From contig CAYUNE010000029.1 of the NCBI GenBank assembly GCA_964446115.1, forward strand, positions 1 through 37,956: DNA of 37,956 bases, given 5' to 3'. The position numbers were made by a program, and so were the translations under genes. Source of the DNA: CAYUNE01 sp964446115. GTDB taxonomy: Bacteria; Desulfobacterota; Desulfobulbia; Desulfobulbales; Desulfobulbaceae. Shown piece after piece: positions 10,321 to 17,312 of this stretch. Within the stretch, counting starts at the first letter, position 1. The number at the start of each line of letters is the position of its first letter. The notes beneath the pieces were generated by a model that worked only from the letters and a program-made list of their open reading frames with translations, ran no database searches and was not told the DNA's origin.

Positions 10321-12576
10321 ATGGAAAACAGCAACCCCAACATCCTTCTCCTGGGTTCCAACGTCAAAATCAGCAACTTCGCCGTCAAGGAAGTCAGCCT
10401 GCTCGAAGAGGGCAGCCTGCCCGCCTACGGCTACAACCCCGGCGACGATATTGAACTGCTGGCCGGTCCGGTCACCGTCGAGGAAGGCCGGCTGGAACAA
10501 TGCCTCACCTGGCTTTCTTCCTATATCACCGGCACCGACCTCGCTCCCCGGCTGCGAACCCTTACCTACGGCAAACAAAAAGAGGTCTACCAGGTCTTTC
10601 GCCAACGCAAGTCCATGGATGGGCTCCGGGAAAACCAGGGATGGTTCATGGTCCATCAGCTCCTGCCCTCGGAAGGCCGCGGCGCCCAGGACAAACCCTT
10701 CCTGATCTCGGAAAACAACCTGAAAATGATTTCCAACAACCAGGGAATGCTGCTCATCGACGACTCCGGAGTGCCGCCGCAGATCTGCGACGATATCCTG
10801 GAATTCAATCCCGGTCTCTGGTGCATTGCCATGGGCATAAGCGTTGCTCACTGGCAAAAATGGGCGGATGGGCTGCAGGAGCGCTTCACTCTGATCTGCA
10901 GGCTTTCCGACCTGGAAACCACCCGCATGGAAATGGATGCCTCGGTCAACTGGGAGACCATCGTCGCCATGTGTCTGCGCTCGCTGCGTACGCCGGAGGT
11001 CGGTCTCTGGGACGAACAACTCTCGCGCTTCACCTGCCACATTATCGTTGAGATGTTTCCCCACGGTATCCTCTACGTGGGACCGGATACCTCCTATTTT
11101 CGTTACAACAAGGGCCGGCTGCCGGAAAAAAGCTCGCCCCGTTCCAAGGGATCGGTTCCCTGTTACGACACCCTGGTCCCGTCTATGCTGGCCGTGGACA
11201 CCATCCGGTTCAACGGTTTTCAGTTCTGCCGTAACTATCTCTTTGACTTTACCAAGCGGGTCCTGCTCAACTGGGAGATACTCTACAATCACGGCTACTC
11301 CTTCAAGGATGGGCTTGAATTTCCCGATCTGGATTTCTCCCCCACCTATCCGGACGGTTCGCCCTGCTCCTTTCTCGATGTACCACCGGATCCGGCCTTC
11401 ATCGACCTGCCTCCCTTTACCGCCGATTTCGACAACACCCTGGAACTGGTCGCCGGCCAGACCTGGAGCGCCGAAAAGAAAAAGGCTTTACGCTCCTTTT
11501 TCAGACGACGCAAACCAGCCTCGGTCGCCGCGCCGTCTCCCCAGGACTTCGGTTACCTCGATGTCATCGTCTCGGTGCTCATGAACCTCAAGGAAGAGGT
11601 GAACCGCGGAGCCGGTTTCGAGAGACTGCCGGTCTACCAGCTGGGTCACCTGCGCACCACCGACCCGGCGGAGATCGATCCGGTGATCACCCTGCATAAC
11701 ATCATGGACAGCTATGTCTCCAAGAAAAGCGTTCCCCGTCCCCTCTGCATCGGCGTTTTCGGCCCCCCCGGGTCGGGAAAATCCTTTGCCGTGCGCCAGG
11801 TTGCCAATGAAATCTCCAAAAAGTTTTCCGGCAATCCCTTCGACTTTTTCGAGTTCAACCTCACCCAGTTCTCCGACCCCGACGAGATCAACTCGGCCAT
11901 TGATCCCATCCGGGCAGCAGTGGCCCAGGGCAAGGTTCCCATCGCCTTCTGGGATGAGTTTGATTGCCGTTACAAGAATAACGAATTCGGCTATCTGCGC
12001 TACTTTCTACCGGCCATGCAGGATGGAGTTACCTATGTACACGGCATCCCCTACCATATCGGCAGATCCATTTTCGTCTTTGCCGGTGGGGTCAAGTCCA
12101 GTTGGGAACAGATGGAAGATCTCCTCCATAAAACCGACGCCAGGGAACTGCAGGAGATAAAAAATCTGAAAATTCCCGATTTCATGAGCAGGCTACGGGT
12201 CGTTCTCGATATCGACGGCATCGAGATACCGGAAAATCTGCTGAGGGATGCCATTCCGGAGGATGACCTTGAAGAATTGCGCCGCATCCTGCTCAAGAGG
12301 GCCTTTATCATCGCCCATCAGATGCAGACCCACTGGAAAAGCGCGGCCCGCAAAACCTCGGGTCTGCTGCTGCGGCTCCTCCTGGCCCGGTACAACTACG
12401 GCGCCAGATCAATCGAAGCGGTCATCGAGGCCAGCAGGGCCAGCGACCGGCTGGTTTACGGTCTTCCGGAGCTCATCGCCCCCTCGGCGGCGCGTATTCA
12501 TGCCCACTGGCGCATTGAACTGGAACGAAGGGTGGACAGCCTCAGGAAGAATAAAGGATTACGGGCGGTGTGGTAG
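10321..12576 (+). CDS. large AAA+ ATPase of unknown function linked to the carboxylase cluster
   Basis: From the ATG at 10321 the product is 751 residues. The C-terminal half carries a P-loop NTPase: Walker A GPPGSGKS at residues 481-488 and a Walker B-like IAFWDEFD at 541-548. HGIPYHIGRSIFVFAGG and PDFMSRLRVVLDIDG follow, consistent with sensor and arginine-finger regions. The N-terminal 320 residues start ILLLGSNVKISNFAV and include MLLIDDSGVPPQICDDILE and SVNWETIVAMCLRSLR. This part vaguely recalls sugar-kinase-like modules found before AAA+ domains in some bacterial proteins, but I cannot confirm it. There is no signal peptide or membrane segment. The frame is open further upstream within the alpha-subunit gene, but those residues are a shadow of it. 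Because only 31 bases separate it from that gene, cotranscription is likely. It is not the usual mutase chaperone MeaB. No function is proposed. Confidence 0.8.
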   Translation: MENSNPNILLLGSNVKISNFAVKEVSLLEEGSLPAYGYNPGDDIELLAGPVTVEEGRLEQCLTWLSSYITGTDLAPRLRTLTYGKQKEVYQVFRQRKSMDGLRENQGWFMVHQLLPSEGRGAQDKPFLISENNLKMISNNQGMLLIDDSGVPPQICDDILEFNPGLWCIAMGISVAHWQKWADGLQERFTLICRLSDLETTRMEMDASVNWETIVAMCLRSLRTPEVGLWDEQLSRFTCHIIVEMFPHGILYVGPDTSYFRYNKGRLPEKSSPRSKGSVPCYDTLVPSMLAVDTIRFNGFQFCRNYLFDFTKRVLLNWEILYNHGYSFKDGLEFPDLDFSPTYPDGSPCSFLDVPPDPAFIDLPPFTADFDNTLELVAGQTWSAEKKKALRSFFRRRKPASVAAPSPQDFGYLDVIVSVLMNLKEEVNRGAGFERLPVYQLGHLRTTDPAEIDPVITLHNIMDSYVSKKSVPRPLCIGVFGPPGSGKSFAVRQVANEISKKFSGNPFDFFEFNLTQFSDPDEINSAIDPIRAAVAQGKVPIAFWDEFDCRYKNNEFGYLRYFLPAMQDGVTYVHGIPYHIGRSIFVFAGGVKSSWEQMEDLLHKTDARELQEIKNLKIPDFMSRLRVVLDIDGIEIPENLLRDAIPEDDLEELRRILLKRAFIIAHQMQTHWKSAARKTSGLLLRLLLARYNYGARSIEAVIEASRASDRLVYGLPELIAPSAARIHAHWRIELERRVDSLRKNKGLRAVW

Positions 12577-12623
12577 GAAGAGGACTGGAAATGAAAAACA
12601 GTACACGTCATACTTGATTCTCA

Positions 12624-12653
12624 TTTACAAAGATATTAGGTTAATAGTATACA
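12624..12653 (+). promoter_or_regulatory. candidate promoter for the 36-residue peptide
   Basis: TTTACA (12624-12629) and TATACA (12648-12653) are 18 bases apart in an AT-rich island of about 140 bases (12577-12716) within GC-rich surroundings. The small gene starts 64 bases further on. The match and the local base composition suggest a separate promoter rather than readthrough from the AAA+ gene alone. Confidence 0.45.
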
Positions 12654-12716
12654 AATCGTTTACAACATATACCGAAATATCTCCTATTCAATCATAGCAA
12701 ACAACAGGAGCAGATC

Positions 12717-12827
12717 ATGACACAGGGAAAAAAGACATCGAACGGTAACGGCATCATCATCGGGATCATCGCTATCATCGCCTTTGTAGCGGCATTCCTC
12801 CCCATCATGGTGACAGCCATCCGCTAG
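12717..12827 (+). CDS. 36-residue single-pass membrane peptide
   Basis: The frame ATG (12717) to TAG (12827) encodes 36 residues. A short polar, basic N-terminus (MTQGKKTSNGNG) is followed by a hydrophobic stretch of about 20 residues (roughly IIIGIIAIIAFVAAFLPIMV, 13-32) and a final TAIR, so a single membrane helix with the N-terminus inside is likely. ACAGGAG lies at good distance before the ATG. The gene has a promoter-like sequence upstream and a 12-bp hairpin directly after, so it looks like a discrete expressed unit. No family is recognised. Glycines in the N-terminal half of the helix could allow helix packing. Synonymous codon use in homologues would be the best test of coding. Confidence 0.65.
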   Translation: MTQGKKTSNGNGIIIGIIAIIAFVAAFLPIMVTAIR

Positions 12828-12839
12828 AGCTTAGATGAC

Positions 12840-12876
12840 CGGGGGGTGATGGTGGGACAGGAACCATCACCCCCCG
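12840..12876 (+). terminator. strong GC hairpin after the small membrane gene
   Basis: GGGGGGTGATGG (12841-12852) pairs perfectly with CCATCACCCCCC (12864-12875) around an 11-base loop, with one more C-G pair outside. It begins 13 bases after the stop codon. Only GTTTC follows rather than a run of T, so it may act as an inefficient terminator or as a 3' stabilising hairpin. A second, weaker hairpin CCAC-GTCC-GTGG followed by six T lies at 12933-12950 on the same strand and may complete termination. Confidence 0.6.
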
Positions 12877-12948
12877 TTTCACGGGCCGGGATACCAAAGC
12901 TTTGATCCGGCCATGAATGATGCGGTTTTCCTCCACGTCCGTGGTTTT

Positions 12949-13293
12949 TTATTGCTGAAAACCGAAAAAGTAGTCTGCCAGGGCTTTTTTCTCTTCTTCC
13001 GGCAACTTGCCAATCTTCCTTCTCCGGGGTTTCATGGTGATGTAGCGTTCCGGCTCCACAATGGGATCGGTCTCGCCCCGAAAAAATTTCAATAAATTCT
13101 CCCGATTTTCATAGGCCTTGACAATTGTGGTCAATGCCGGGCCGTTCACCTTTTTTTCAGGATGATGGCATTTCGTGCATTTCATGCTCTCGAAAATCTC
13201 CCGGCCGTTTCGCGGCTCGGCCCGGACCGCTGTCACACCCAGCTCAATCGCCAGGACAAGTAAGACAGACAGTGTTATAATAGTTCGCTTCAT
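12949..13293 (-). CDS. small periplasmic class I cytochrome c
   Basis: From the ATG at 13293 the product is 114 residues, with GGAGGGAGGTGAAA as a strong ribosome site; the frame extends further upstream without support. Residues 1-26 form a signal peptide (MKRTIITLSVLLVLAIELGV, cleaved near VRA). The single haem site CTKCH is near residue 39, preceded by NGREIFESMK, and VNGPALTTIV follows as in c551/c552-type monohaem cytochromes. A Met in RYITMKPRRR could be the distal haem ligand. It is a periplasmic electron carrier; the partner cannot be read from the context. The gene stands alone, divergent from the sigma-54 activator at 13720, which might control it. Confidence 0.88.
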   Translation of the reverse strand: MKRTIITLSVLLVLAIELGVTAVRAEPRNGREIFESMKCTKCHHPEKKVNGPALTTIVKAYENRENLLKFFRGETDPIVEPERYITMKPRRRKIGKLPEEEKKALADYFFGFQQ

Positions 13294-13719
13294 TTTCACC
13301 TCCCTCCGGCAATGGAGCCTTCCGGTGACCGCCACCGGCCATAAGGATTTCATGCTGTTTCCGGCCATCGCCGCCCGTGCCCCTGCGGCAAACAACCCCT
13401 TTGTCCATACAATAGAGCGTCTCAGCGGGAAATCAAGACCGCTCCCCAATGGTGTCGGCTTGCCTATCCCTCCGGCTTTCTATGGGAAATGGAAAAACAA
13501 CCTTGTCTCATTCCGGAAAATTGAATAGATTATCTTTTAGTTTGTCGTTTTCCCGGATCCCTTGAAAAACGTAACCGATCACAGGGTATGTACCCCCGCG
13601 GTATCTTATGCTTCCAAACTGTAATTGGTCATTCCATGGGCCGGGACAAAGCCGAGCACCCGGGGAAAAGCATAATCCATGATAATGACCGCTGATGTCG
13701 GTTAAACGGCAGGGAGCCG
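13294..13719. other. divergent control region between cytochrome c and the sigma-54 activator
   Basis: These 426 bases lie between two divergent genes and I see no convincing gene in them. The right half (about 13500-13610) is AT-rich. It contains a 25-base motif at 13571-13595 that recurs almost unchanged at 22378-22403. I found no clear sigma-54 (GG-N10-GC with TGGCAC...TTGC) promoter, so how the activator's targets are arranged is not evident here. Confidence 0.5.
13571..13595. promoter_or_regulatory. shared intergenic motif, copy 1
   Basis: The sequence begins GTAACCGATCACAGG and continues with G, TATGTA and CCC. The copy at 22378-22403 differs by one substitution and one inserted A; the first 22 positions match at 21. 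The part GTAACCGATCAC is close to a palindrome of the form GTRAYCGRTYAC, as expected for a dimeric regulator site. Here it lies 278 bases before the cytochrome c start and 125 before the sigma-54 activator start. Confidence 0.4.
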
Positions 13720-15477
13720 ATGACCTCACTTCTCTTCATCAATCAGGGCAGACCCGATAAACCGGCCATGGCCGCGGCCTGCATCGAATCCATGGCCGGC
13801 AATCAGGTGAGCGCCCGTGCCGCCGCCCTCTTCCCCGACCCGGCCGACAAACGGGTGATGGAGATTATGCGCCGTGCCGGTCTTGAGTGGCCCGAGACCA
13901 TTCTTTCCGCCGAAACCTTCCGGCCCTTTCACTACGACCTCATCATCGGTTTCTGCGATGACCGCACTCATGCCTATCCCGCCCTGCCGGGGAACCCGGT
14001 ACTCATCAACTGGAGAATCGGCGGTGAACCGGGAAAGGACACCGATCCCCGAAAGGCCGAGCAGGCTTGGTGGAAGATTCTGGAGAGAATACGAGGTCTG
14101 GTCAACGACCTGCTCAATCAGGGTTATCTCGACGCCCTGGTGCAGGCGCGTCGCAACAGCGAGCTGATCCTCGACAACCTCAGCGAGGGTATCATCGCCC
14201 ATGATCTCAACCGCCGCTTTTTCTTCTTTAACCGTGTTGCCGAAGAAATCACCGGCCTCTCGCGGGAGGAGGTGCTCGGCCGGGACTGCCACGCCGTTTT
14301 CCCCGAACGCTTCTGTTCCAGCCATTGCCATTACTGCGAGAAGATGAGCGTGCCGCTCTTTCCCACAGCTCCCTACACGCTCAATGTCAGGACCAGTGAC
14401 GGTGAGGACAAACTGGTGGAGATGTTCGTCATGCCGCTCAAGGACAACCAGCACAAACCCATCGGTGTGGTTGCCTCCATGCGGGATATCACCCGTGAAC
14501 AGGAGCTGGCCGACCGGCTGGGCGAGATCAACCAGTTTGCCGGCATTGTCGGCCGGGATTCGAAAATGCAGGAAATCTACCGGACGATCAGGGATGTGGC
14601 CGAAAGCAATGTACCGGTTCTCGTCCAGGGAGAATCGGGAACAGGCAAGGAACTGGTGGCCTCGGCCATCCACCATGAAAGCGCCAGGGCCCAGCACCGC
14701 TTCGTGACCATCAACTGCGGCGCCCTCCCCGATACTCTGCTGGAGAGCGAACTCTTCGGCCATGTCCGGGGAGCTTTCACCGGTGCGGTGCGGGACAAAA
14801 AGGGCCGTTTTGAACTGGCCCACGGCGGCACCCTCTTCCTGGATGAAATCGGCGATATCTCGCCGGCAATGCAGGTCAAACTCCTGCGGGTGCTGCAAGA
14901 CGGCGTCTTCCAACGGCTGGGCAGTGAAAAGGAGACCAGGGTGGATGTGCGTATCATCTCAGCCACCCACAAAGATCTCCAGGAGGAAATCAGGGCGGGA
15001 CGATTCCGGGACGATCTCTACTATCGCCTCTGCGTCATGCCCATTACTATTCCGCCGCTGCGCCGACGACGACACGATATCGCCCTGCTCGCCGACCACC
15101 TGCTGAAACGCACTCTGGCCGAGGAGAAAAAGGAGTGCAAGGTCACCCTCACCCGGGAAACCCTCAAACTGCTGATGGAGTATGACTGGCCGGGCAATGT
15201 ACGGGAACTGCATAACATTATCCGCTACCTGCTGGTCAAGTGCTCCGGCGAGCAGATCGAGCCCCACTGCCTTCCCCCGGATTTTCAGAAAAAGATCGCC
15301 CACGCGGTCAGCGTCATCACCGCCCGCAAGTCACCGGAAAAAAAACGCGGCAAACTCAACGAGGCCTCGGTGCGCCGGGCCCTGGAGAAAACCCACGGCA
15401 ACAAGGCGCAGGCAGCTCGCCTGCTGGGGGTGGGCCGGGCCACGCTATACCGATTCCTGGCCCGGCAGAAATCGTAA
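13720..15477 (+). CDS. sigma-54-dependent activator with degenerate LMW-phosphatase/ArsC-like input domain and PAS
   Basis: The product is 585 residues with AGGGAG before the ATG. Residues 1-125 (LLFINQGRPDKPAMAAACIE to about INWRIGGEPGKD) resemble low-molecular-weight phosphatase/arsenate reductase folds, which normally begin VLFVCTGNSCRSQMAE. The catalytic cysteine loop is replaced by INQGRPDKPAMA, so catalysis is not expected and sensing is likelier. A PAS domain (about 145-265) follows with a Cys cluster (CHAVFPERFCSSHCHYCE) that may bind metal or sense redox. The AAA+ domain has GESGTGKE at 304-311, the sigma-54 contact loop GAFTGA at 351-356 and GGTLFLDEIGD. A Fis-type helix-turn-helix (NKAQAARLLGVGRATLYRFL) ends the protein. 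No histidine kinase or receiver is nearby, so it probably senses a signal itself. The target genes are unknown. Confidence 0.9.
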   Translation: MTSLLFINQGRPDKPAMAAACIESMAGNQVSARAAALFPDPADKRVMEIMRRAGLEWPETILSAETFRPFHYDLIIGFCDDRTHAYPALPGNPVLINWRIGGEPGKDTDPRKAEQAWWKILERIRGLVNDLLNQGYLDALVQARRNSELILDNLSEGIIAHDLNRRFFFFNRVAEEITGLSREEVLGRDCHAVFPERFCSSHCHYCEKMSVPLFPTAPYTLNVRTSDGEDKLVEMFVMPLKDNQHKPIGVVASMRDITREQELADRLGEINQFAGIVGRDSKMQEIYRTIRDVAESNVPVLVQGESGTGKELVASAIHHESARAQHRFVTINCGALPDTLLESELFGHVRGAFTGAVRDKKGRFELAHGGTLFLDEIGDISPAMQVKLLRVLQDGVFQRLGSEKETRVDVRIISATHKDLQEEIRAGRFRDDLYYRLCVMPITIPPLRRRRHDIALLADHLLKRTLAEEKKECKVTLTRETLKLLMEYDWPGNVRELHNIIRYLLVKCSGEQIEPHCLPPDFQKKIAHAVSVITARKSPEKKRGKLNEASVRRALEKTHGNKAQAARLLGVGRATLYRFLARQKS

Positions 15478-15548
15478 TCGGGCAAAAGAGGGGGCCCCGA
15501 AACAACCACGCAGGCGATCAGGCACCGGCCCGGATCAACGGGAACTCT

Positions 15549-16136
15549 TCAGTCAGCCTTCTTTTTCGCAGCCTCAAGTGATGCGATGCGGGCGGCAACC
15601 TGCTTCTCCTTTTCCCGGTTTTTACTGATCCTGTAAAACTTCTCCAGCTTGTAGAGGGCGGCCAGCACCTCGGAGCCGCCGGCGCCGTAGAGACTTTCAC
15701 AGAGGGTGACCATCTTTTCCAGGCAGAATTCCGCATCATCCGGCTTCTGGGCCATGGTATAGATAATGGCCAGGTGATTCCAGGCCTTCAGGGCATCGAC
15801 ACTCTCACGGCCATGGAGCTGCTCGCGCAGGCCAAGCTCTTCCTTGGCCGCCTCCTCCGCCTCGCCGAAGTTGCCCAGGTGGGTGGCGATCATCGACAGA
15901 TTTCCCAGCGAGATCGCCAGTTTTTCCCTTTCCGGCTGCGGCAGCTTACGGGCAAGTTCCACGGCATGCCGGGCCGCGCCGGCGGCCTTGATAAATTTCT
16001 GCTCCTTGTACAGCCCGGTGGCCCGGTCGTTTGCCTCCTGCCAGCTCTCCCCTTCTCCGGCCCACACCGAACCAAGAGAGAAGAAGAGGAGGAGCAGCAG
16101 GATGACCGGCACCTTGTCCTGATTTTTTATTTTCAT
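15549..16136 (-). CDS. secreted TPR-repeat protein
   Basis: The product is 195 residues. A signal peptide (MKIKNQDKVPVILLLLLFFS, cleaved near VWA) is followed by helical repeats of TPR type: LYKEQKFIKAAGAARHAVEL, a unit with LSMIATHLGNFGEAEEAAKE, a unit with LAIIYTMAQKPDDAEFCLEK, and a partial C-terminal one. The tail is rich in Lys, Ala and Glu. The repeat spacing is close to the 42-residue type (TPR_12) seen in kinesin-light-chain-like proteins. The ATG at 16136 has GGGGAG close upstream. It is convergent with the sigma-54 activator and divergent from the small exported gene at 16271. It is probably periplasmic; partners are unknown. Confidence 0.8.
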   Translation of the reverse strand: MKIKNQDKVPVILLLLLFFSLGSVWAGEGESWQEANDRATGLYKEQKFIKAAGAARHAVELARKLPQPEREKLAISLGNLSMIATHLGNFGEAEEAAKEELGLREQLHGRESVDALKAWNHLAIIYTMAQKPDDAEFCLEKMVTLCESLYGAGGSEVLAALYKLEKFYRISKNREKEKQVAARIASLEAAKKKAD

Positions 16137-16270
16137 ATCTCCCCCTGCAGCTCAAGACGGTTTTCCCGCCCGGGACAATCCACCCATGAAATTGATGACA
16201 ACATCCCATTTTCAGGGTACATTTTTCCCCCGAAGACCACATGAACAGGAACTGACGTTACTCTCAACAG

Positions 16271-16612
16271 ATGAAAAAATCCATGAAAATGCAACAACTG
16301 CGACATTCTCTTCTGGGAATGACGGCCGGCCTGCTGCTTGGTGCCTCTTGCTGCCGGGCCCTGGAATTTCAATACAAGTTTATTATCCCGTCCATGCAGG
16401 ATCGGCCGACGGCCGGAAAAATCTTCTCCCTGGTCGATTCGGTCAAGGGTGTCCTTGATGTGGATATCGATTTTTCCCGGCAGGCGCTCATCTTCTCCTT
16501 TGACGACGATTACACCGATGAAGAAAAAATCCGCGGCCTGCTGGAAAAAAACAACTATAAGGTGAGAAAAATCATGCTCCTGGAAGAACCGCGGGAGGGA
16601 ATAATGAACTAG
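16271..16612 (+). CDS. small exported protein, HMA-like fold, paralogue of the 16687-17025 product
   Basis: The product is 113 residues with a signal peptide ending near CCRA (residue 30). The mature part LEFQYKFIIPSMQDRPTAGK... has the beta-alpha-beta-beta-alpha-beta rhythm of ferredoxin-like/HMA domains (SLVDSVKGVLDVDIDF, then EEKIRGLLEKNNYKVRKI) but no CxxC metal site. It resembles the convergent gene product: both have F-x-[YF]-K, IIP-[ST]-M, a [FD]-x-[FI]-F-[SF]-[FY]-D-D strand and a K-x-x-[NG]-Y-[KR]-V-[RE]-[KR] end. ATG at 16271 has no strong ribosome site; ATG at 16289 is possible. The mature protein should be periplasmic. Its role is unknown. Confidence 0.72.
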   Translation: MKKSMKMQQLRHSLLGMTAGLLLGASCCRALEFQYKFIIPSMQDRPTAGKIFSLVDSVKGVLDVDIDFSRQALIFSFDDDYTDEEKIRGLLEKNNYKVRKIMLLEEPREGIMN

Positions 16613-16686
16613 TGGGCCCTCACCTCTCACGGCCGCAGCAGCCGGCATCATCTCTCCCGGCTGCATGGCGGGGCGGGCTTAATCCC

Positions 16687-17025
16687 TTAATTTCTCTTGT
16701 TGGGATCCTCGTAGAGGATATCGCGACGTTCAACCCGATAACCCGCCTTTTTCAGGGGAATGAGCACATCCAGTTTCTCATCCTGAAACTCTTCATCATC
16801 GTAAAAAAAGATAATCTTGTTCTCGTCAAGATAGACGTCCGCGGAATTAAAACCGTCCTTGGCGGCATCCTTGAGCATCTTGACGATCTTGTCGGCATCC
16901 TCCTGGGTCTTCATGGTGGGGATGATGTACTTGACCTTGAAGTCGAAAGCCCGGGCCGACTGGGCCGAAACAACCAGGGCGGCTGCGGCGCAGAAAATCG
17001 CCGCACCTTTCATCAATGTTTTCAT
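16687..17025 (-). CDS. small exported protein, HMA-like fold, paralogue of the 16271-16612 product
   Basis: The product is 112 residues with a strong ribosome site (AAGGAG) before the ATG at 17025. The signal peptide (MKTLMKGAAIFCAAAALVVS) is cleaved near ARA. The mature part FDFKVKYIIPTMKTQEDADK, then VYLDENKIIFFYDDEEFQDE and IPLKKAGYRVERRD, aligns with the product of the convergent gene at 16271. It is predicted to be a periplasmic ferredoxin-like domain without the metal-binding cysteines of HMA proteins. The two genes point at each other with 74 bases between stops, holding a GCAGCCGG/CCGGCTGC hairpin (16638-16664) with no T run. The function is unknown. Confidence 0.78.
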   Translation of the reverse strand: MKTLMKGAAIFCAAAALVVSAQSARAFDFKVKYIIPTMKTQEDADKIVKMLKDAAKDGFNSADVYLDENKIIFFYDDEEFQDEKLDVLIPLKKAGYRVERRDILYEDPNKRN

Positions 17026-17183
17026 TTGTCGCTCCTTGCTGTAAAAATTAAAGGTTGAATCCTGGATGACAAGTGTATTGGAAAAACAAGCTGATACTGT
17101 ATTGTGTCACAACTACGGATTGGTTTGGAAAATGATGATTTTCGTTGGGGATCAAACCATGCGGAAAAATTGCCGCTGCCATC

Positions 17184-17240
17184 TATGCAATATTCCAGAC
17201 TGCTTTCATAATAATACCTTAGCGGGCATATGCAATATTC
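17184..17240. repeat. pair of 12-base direct repeats before waaA
   Basis: TATGCAATATTC occurs at 17184-17195 and again at 17229-17240, 45 bases apart (start to start), each followed closely by AG. The pair lies 73 to 129 bases before the waaA start, in the 287-base gap between divergent genes. It could be a regulator site; no promoter is clear next to it. Confidence 0.35.
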
Positions 17241-17312
17241 AGGTGGAAAAAAAGCGAGAAATACCCGGTTTCCGGTAGATAATCTTTTTCGGTTCCACCC
17301 GCAAGCCCATGG

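Noticed and set aside
10321..12576. Assignment of the AAA+ protein as MeaB or MoxR type
   Set aside because: The GTPase motifs of MeaB and the compact size and VWA partner of MoxR systems are absent.
13726..14913. 395-codon minus-strand frame opposite the sigma-54 activator
   Set aside because: Shadow of a well-supported gene; no domain recognised.
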